Source: Sphingobacterium thalpophilum
GTDB lineage: Bacteria; Bacteroidota; Bacteroidia; Flavobacteriales; Flavobacteriaceae
Length of the DNA stretch: 8,844 nt
Direction of reading: 5' to 3'
NCBI GenBank assembly: GCA_943325255.2
Contig: CALPOS020000077.1
Location: 1-8,844 of the forward strand
Position numbers and translations under genes: made by a program. Shown one piece after another: positions 5,416 through 8,844 of this stretch. Position 1 is the first letter of the stretch. Each line of letters begins with the position of its first letter. The notes below the pieces were generated by a model, which saw only the letters and a program-made list of their open reading frames with translations, searched no databases and was not told where the DNA came from.

Positions 5416-6592
5416 ATGCTCTTAATTTTGCTTTGGTGCTTTTAGGAACACCTGCTTTATTTAGTAGTATTCCTGTCGATTTCAATTGCACAAATGCTTT
5501 AGTAACATACAAATAGCCTTTGTAGTCATTGGTTTCTCCCCAAGAATTTTTTACTTTATAATATTCTTTACCGTTTTGGTCTTTAGCCAAACCAACAATT
5601 TGCATCGCATGATCGTCAGTGGTATATAAACTATATAATCCTTCTAAACGCATATCCTCAGTTACTACTTTCTCTTGTGCAGGTCCATCAAATAAAGTTT
5701 TTCTTTTGTCATCAGATATGGAATACAAATCATCCACATTAGGAACGAAGGCCACCCCATTTCTCCAGCTGAAATAAGGTTCTGAAACATCCGATGACCA
5801 TGCAATTGTATATCCTTTTGATAAAGCATAATCAATGATGTCCGTCATTTCTTCCATTGGGACATTATACAATTGGTCGTAGCTCCAGTTATCCGGAACA
5901 GGCAAAACCATTTTTGAATAGTACGGATTGTCTTTATAAGAAGAAAACTCCATATAATCGTCTGGATTAATACCTACTACCTCTTTAGCGAAGGTTTGTG
6001 GCGTGTACGATTTTCCAGCATAGGTAAACGATTCTGGCAGTTTACCTAACTTTTCATCCATATAGTTATTGATGTCCTTGACCCACGAAGTTCCTTTTGT
6101 TGGACTAGGATTCTTGATATAATCATCGAGAATTTCCTTAAATTTTGCTTGAAACTCATCTGACTTCACTACTCCTTTTCCGTAATCTTCCACGGTATAG
6201 GCTTGTTGCGGCATCGCTCCATATTTGCGCAACATATTCATCACGTCATGCGTTTCTCCTCCGTCCCCTAAACCTAAATTACCATTAAATAGAATGTAAT
6301 TTCTCGCTTTCCCCAAGTAAACATTTCTCGCAGCAAATATCTCCGCCAAATCTACTGGCGTCTTGCCTTTTTTAATCATTTCGGACTCTAAAAAGGAATT
6401 GCCTGAATAACTCCAACACGTTCCAGCGGATCCTTGAGTCTTCACTGAAGTACGTTCCAAATTGATAATTTCTTCAAACTCAAACTTGGAATTTAATGAA
6501 GCATTTTTGATGACTTTGTTAATCAAATCATCTTGGGCAAATACAGCGATAGAAAATAAAAACCCTACTGCAATGAAACTTTGTTTAATCAT
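5414..6592 (-). CDS. Secreted papain-fold cysteine peptidase, bleomycin-hydrolase/aminopeptidase C-like (C1)
   Basis: The 392-residue protein starts with a signal peptide (MIKQSFIAVGFLFSIAVFAQ, cleavage near Ala19), so it is exported. The mature protein has the papain-fold active site: Gln53 (oxyanion), Cys59 in QGSAGTCWSYSG, His328 in DDHAMQIVG and Asn349 in KNSWG. Its closest resemblance is to the C1B bleomycin hydrolase/PepC branch: the SLNSKFEFEEIINLERTSVKTQGS opening, EIFAARNVYLGKARNYI (84-100), the DGGETHDVMNML helix (110-121) and a large insertion between Cys and His. Classical PepC and bleomycin hydrolase are cytosolic hexamers of about 450 residues whose C-terminal tail enters the active site. 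Here export and the shorter length suggest a periplasmic or surface peptidase in peptide scavenging or protein turnover (inference). The C-terminal residues KSTKAKLRA are basic, so the tail-directed aminopeptidase behaviour is unproven. It lies 81 bp after yaaA with its own promoter candidate. Confidence 0.88.
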   Translation of the reverse strand: MIKQSFIAVGFLFSIAVFAQDDLINKVIKNASLNSKFEFEEIINLERTSVKTQGSAGTCWSYSGNSFLESEMIKKGKTPVDLAEIFAARNVYLGKARNYILFNGNLGLGDGGETHDVMNMLRKYGAMPQQAYTVEDYGKGVVKSDEFQAKFKEILDDYIKNPSPTKGTSWVKDINNYMDEKLGKLPESFTYAGKSYTPQTFAKEVVGINPDDYMEFSSYKDNPYYSKMVLPVPDNWSYDQLYNVPMEEMTDIIDYALSKGYTIAWSSDVSEPYFSWRNGVAFVPNVDDLYSISDDKRKTLFDGPAQEKVVTEDMRLEGLYSLYTTDDHAMQIVGLAKDQNGKEYYKVKNSWGETNDYKGYLYVTKAFVQLKSTGILLNKAGVPKSTKAKLRA

Positions 6593-6614
6593 AACTTCTA
6601 ATTTTTAAGGAGCG

Positions 6615-6643
6615 TAAAAGTAATAAAATCTTACAAAAAACAA
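6615..6643 (-). promoter_or_regulatory. Candidate promoter for the secreted peptidase gene
   Basis: On the minus strand TTG (6641-6643) is followed after 18 nt by TACTTTTA (6615-6622), which is one base from TAnnTTTG. The leader to the ATG would be about 15-20 nt. It lies between the yaaA stop and the peptidase start, consistent with a transcript separate from yaaA. Confidence 0.45.
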
Positions 6644-6673
6644 CCAATTAATTAAAAATTAAGTCCTTACGCA

Positions 6674-7432
6674 CTAGCGTGTAAAAACAAGCTTGTTTCC
6701 TTTTGACAAATTGGAATCAAAGCGATAACCTTCATAATCAAATCCCTTGATGTCTTCCAGTGTCTCAGCGTTGGTGTCGATAATATACCGTACCATCATT
6801 CCCCTCGCCTTCTTGGCAAAAAAGCTAATCATTTTTAGATGTCCATCTTTATAATCCTTAAATTCAGGTGTAATCACGGGCACTTTCAACGCCTTTACAT
6901 CGATTGCCGAGAAATATTCATTACTTGCTAAATTGATCAAAAGTTCTCCTTTCTTAAGTTCTTTGTTTAAAGCATGGGTCAGTTTTGCTTTCCAGAATTC
7001 ATAAAGATTTTTAGAATCACCAATCGAAATAGCAGTTCCCATCTCCAATCGATAAGGTTGTATTAAGTCGAATGGCTTTAAAATGCCATACAAACCTGAA
7101 AGAATTCGCAATCGCTCTTGAAGCAGCGGCAACCTTTCTTCTGAAAGCGTTTTTACATCCAAGCCGATATACACATCTCCGGAAAAAGCAAAAACGGCAG
7201 GCCGAGCATTTTCATTGGTAAAAGGTGTTTTCCAATCTTTATTTCGCCGCCAATTAAGATCCGCAAGTTGATTTGAGATCGACATCAATTGCATCAAATC
7301 GGCAGGTGATTTTTTCTTGATTACAGCGCTAATCGCTTTGCTTTCTTTCAAAAAAATTGATTGACTAGGAGTCAGAACTGGAATTGAAGTTTCAAAATCT
7401 AAAGACTTTGCTGGTGAAATAATCATCTTCAT
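6674..7432 (-). CDS. yaaA: YaaA family protein (DUF328, peroxide stress response)
   Basis: At 252 residues it matches the family length (E. coli YaaA, about 258). Recognised motifs in order: ISPAKSLDF (5-13), the LNWRRN segment (59-64), PAVFAFSGDVYIGLD (78-92), RILSGLYGILKPFDLIQPYRLEMGT (109-133), LINLASNEYFSA (165-176) and KMISFFAKKARGMMVRYII (200-218). In E. coli YaaA belongs to the OxyR regulon and limits intracellular free iron during H2O2 stress, protecting DNA and proteins; this is family knowledge, and the same role here is inferred. The protein is cytoplasmic with no signal or membrane segment. The first ATG gives MKMIISPAK; a start at the second Met (codon 3) would also fit. It is divergent from the histidine-kinase gene (116 bp between starts) and upstream of the peptidase gene in the same direction. 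I see no intrinsic terminator after its stop. Confidence 0.94.
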   Translation of the reverse strand: MKMIISPAKSLDFETSIPVLTPSQSIFLKESKAISAVIKKKSPADLMQLMSISNQLADLNWRRNKDWKTPFTNENARPAVFAFSGDVYIGLDVKTLSEERLPLLQERLRILSGLYGILKPFDLIQPYRLEMGTAISIGDSKNLYEFWKAKLTHALNKELKKGELLINLASNEYFSAIDVKALKVPVITPEFKDYKDGHLKMISFFAKKARGMMVRYIIDTNAETLEDIKGFDYEGYRFDSNLSKGNKLVFTR

Positions 7433-7464
7433 AGGGCACTTTTAATTTATGTAATTATCGTTTT

Positions 7465-7472
7465 CAAAAATA
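7465..7472 (-). promoter_or_regulatory. Candidate -7 element of yaaA
   Basis: The minus strand reads TATTTTTG, an exact TAnnTTTG match, 33 bp upstream of the yaaA ATG. The best upstream TTG (7500-7502) is 27 nt away, longer than the usual 17-23 nt, so the -33 element is uncertain. Confidence 0.42.
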
Positions 7473-7520
7473 CAAATAGAAATCATACATAATTCGCAGC
7501 AACTACAAGTTTATTTTTCG

Positions 7521-7528
7521 TAACTTTA
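7521..7528 (+). promoter_or_regulatory. Candidate -7 element of the histidine-kinase gene
   Basis: TAACTTTA differs from the TAnnTTTG consensus only in the last base and sits 21 bp before the kinase ATG, giving a leader of about 14 nt. No TTG is visible at the right spacing upstream. The same TAACTTT core precedes YceI copy 2 (4091). Confidence 0.35.
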
Positions 7529-7548
7529 ATGAATACTTTCTAGATAAT

Positions 7549-8844
7549 ATGATAAATCAAGCCTTAATAAATAGTACGTCTGATTTGATGTGGAGCATCA
7601 ATAAGGAATACAAGCTTATTGCCTTAAATGATGCTTTTAGAAAAAGCATGAAGTTTTATAGCGACATCGATTTTAACATTAATGATTTTATTCTCATCAA
7701 AGGACTTTTCGAAGACAATCATGTTAGTGAATGGAAGATTTGGTATGATCAAGCTTTTAATGGTGAGAATGTAAGACATGAAGTTATCAGTCCAAAAACA
7801 CATTTACATGAAGCGCAATGTTTTGAAATTAGCATCCACCCCATGTTTGAAAATGACACCATCATTGGAGCCGCTTGTTTTGGAAAGAACATTACAAAGC
7901 AAAAAACTGCCGTCGATTCACTAGCAGAAAATGAAAAAAGGTATCGTGGAATTCTAAATAATCTAGAAGCCGGTGTTGTACTTCATCATCCTGACACTTC
8001 TATTCATATTAGCAATGCCAAGGCTTCTGAATTATTGGGCTTGAGCGAAGATCAAATGAAAGGAAAGTTAGCCATCGATCCGCAGTGGAAATTTATCTAC
8101 GAAGATGGAAATCCTGTTCCTCTCGAAAATTACCCTGTAAATGAAATCATGACGAGTAAAGAACCGTTTAAAAATAAAACCTTTGGAGTAAATCGACCCG
8201 TTACAAATGATATTATTTGGTTATCCGTTAATGGTTTTCCGCGCCTCAATCAAGAGGGCGAAATTATCGAAATCATCATCACCTTTATTGACGTTACTAA
8301 AAGAAAAGTGGCAGAAATTGATTTAATAAAAGCGAAAATACAAGCGGAATCTGCAAATCAAGCGAAGTCAGAATTTCTGGCGAACATGAGTCATGAAATT
8401 AGAACGCCTCTCAACGGAATCATCGGATTTACACAATTATTACTGAAAACGAATTTAGAAAAAGACCAAAGTGAATACATGGCAACTGTGCAAGAATCCG
8501 CCAATTCACTGATGGAAATCATCAACGACATTTTAGATTTTTCAAAGATTGAAGCAGGCAAACTCGACTTAAATACAGAGGAAGTAAACATCATCAAACT
8601 TAGTCATCAAGTCATCGAACTTTTCAAACACCAAGCAAAACAAAATAAAATTTTGTTAGACTTATCTATCGATCACGATGTTCCTGTTTTTATTTTTGTT
8701 GATGCTGTAAGATTGAAACAAATTCTAGTCAACTTAATAAGTAACGCCCTGAAGTTTACCTCTTTTGGGGAGATTCACCTCGATATTCACTGTATTTCGT
8801 CTACAAAAAACAAGGCAATACTACAGTTCTCTGTTAAGGATACC
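7549..8844 (+). CDS. PAS-PAS sensor histidine kinase, 3'-truncated
   Basis: From ATG 7549 the frame stays open for 432 codons to the window edge, with no stop. There is no signal peptide or transmembrane segment, so sensing is expected to be cytoplasmic. Domains: PAS 1 (about 1-117, starting INSTSDLMWSINKEYKLIALNDAF and ending FGKNITKQK), PAS 2 (about 128-253, NEKRYRGILNNLEAGVVL to FIDVTKRK), a short coiled linker, HisKA (about 270-340) with the phospho-acceptor His282 in FLANMSHEIRTPLNG and the DFSKIEAGKL motif (330-339), then the HATPase N box RLKQILVNLISNALKFT (388-404; Asn395, Asn399). The window ends at VKDT (429-432), where the G1 box should follow, so ATP-lid and any receiver domains are missing. 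The H-box subtype is the one common in hybrid kinases; a C-terminal receiver is therefore likely but unseen. Signal and partner are unknown. It is divergent from yaaA. Confidence 0.92.
   Translation, partial: MINQALINSTSDLMWSINKEYKLIALNDAFRKSMKFYSDIDFNINDFILIKGLFEDNHVSEWKIWYDQAFNGENVRHEVISPKTHLHEAQCFEISIHPMFENDTIIGAACFGKNITKQKTAVDSLAENEKRYRGILNNLEAGVVLHHPDTSIHISNAKASELLGLSEDQMKGKLAIDPQWKFIYEDGNPVPLENYPVNEIMTSKEPFKNKTFGVNRPVTNDIIWLSVNGFPRLNQEGEIIEIIITFIDVTKRKVAEIDLIKAKIQAESANQAKSEFLANMSHEIRTPLNGIIGFTQLLLKTNLEKDQSEYMATVQESANSLMEIINDILDFSKIEAGKLDLNTEEVNIIKLSHQVIELFKHQAKQNKILLDLSIDHDVPVFIFVDAVRLKQILVNLISNALKFTSFGEIHLDIHCISSTKNKAILQFSVKDT

Noticed and set aside
6664..6690. Small inverted repeat around the yaaA stop codon (ACGC-ACTA-GCGT) as a possible terminator
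   Set aside because: The stem is only four clean base pairs, with a mismatch before it can extend, and no U tract follows on the minus strand at the right distance.
8391..8597. A 68-codon minus-strand open frame under the histidine kinase
   Set aside because: It is antisense to the HisKA domain (H box and DFSKIEAGKL), whose plus-strand coding is unambiguous.

Overview
The window looks like chromosomal DNA from a member of the Flavobacteriaceae (Bacteroidota), close to Flavobacterium. The evidence is the AT-rich composition, A-rich leaders without clear Shine-Dalgarno sequences, promoter candidates of the TTG-N18-TAnnTTTG type, a Bacteroidota-style outer-membrane beta-barrel protein (PF14905 type), and paired YceI genes. 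This assignment is inferred from sequence character and gene families; no marker gene is present.

Layout from left to right: the 3' part of an outer-membrane beta-barrel/TonB-receptor-like gene (+) converges on a small single-domain rhodanese gene (-). A 168-bp divergent intergenic region follows. It carries two copies of a near-perfect palindromic operator, TTTGTAnnTACAAA, and leads into a three-gene cluster (+): a MarR-family regulator, a nitroreductase-family NAD(P)H oxidoreductase and a periplasmic YceI protein, closed by a strong intrinsic terminator. A second, divergent YceI paralogue (+) with its own promoter candidate comes next, then a glutamine amidotransferase of the TrpG/PabA type (+). 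That gene converges on a secreted papain-fold (C1, bleomycin-hydrolase-like) peptidase (-), and the two share a perfect 34-bp palindromic bidirectional terminator. Upstream of the peptidase lies yaaA (-). Divergent from yaaA, a PAS-PAS sensor histidine kinase (+) runs off the right edge just before its G1 ATP-binding box.

Functionally, the MarR-nitroreductase-YceI cluster reads as a small, probably autoregulated stress or redox module. Two operators flank and overlap the promoter of the regulator gene. Rhodanese, YaaA (peroxide/iron stress in E. coli) and the nitroreductase loosely suggest an oxidative or electrophile-stress theme, but no sequence feature ties the separate transcription units into one system. 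The amidotransferase supplies ammonia for anthranilate or aminodeoxychorismate synthesis, and its component I partner is not in the window.

Most of the window is ordinary housekeeping and accessory chromosome. I see no tRNA, rRNA, CRISPR array, insertion sequence, prophage or defence system. The most informative non-coding signal is the duplicated MarR-type operator. The largest annotation points are the histidine kinase, which is open at the window edge with no stop codon; the barrel protein, whose frame is open to the left edge; and the MarR start codon, which should be ATG 2282.
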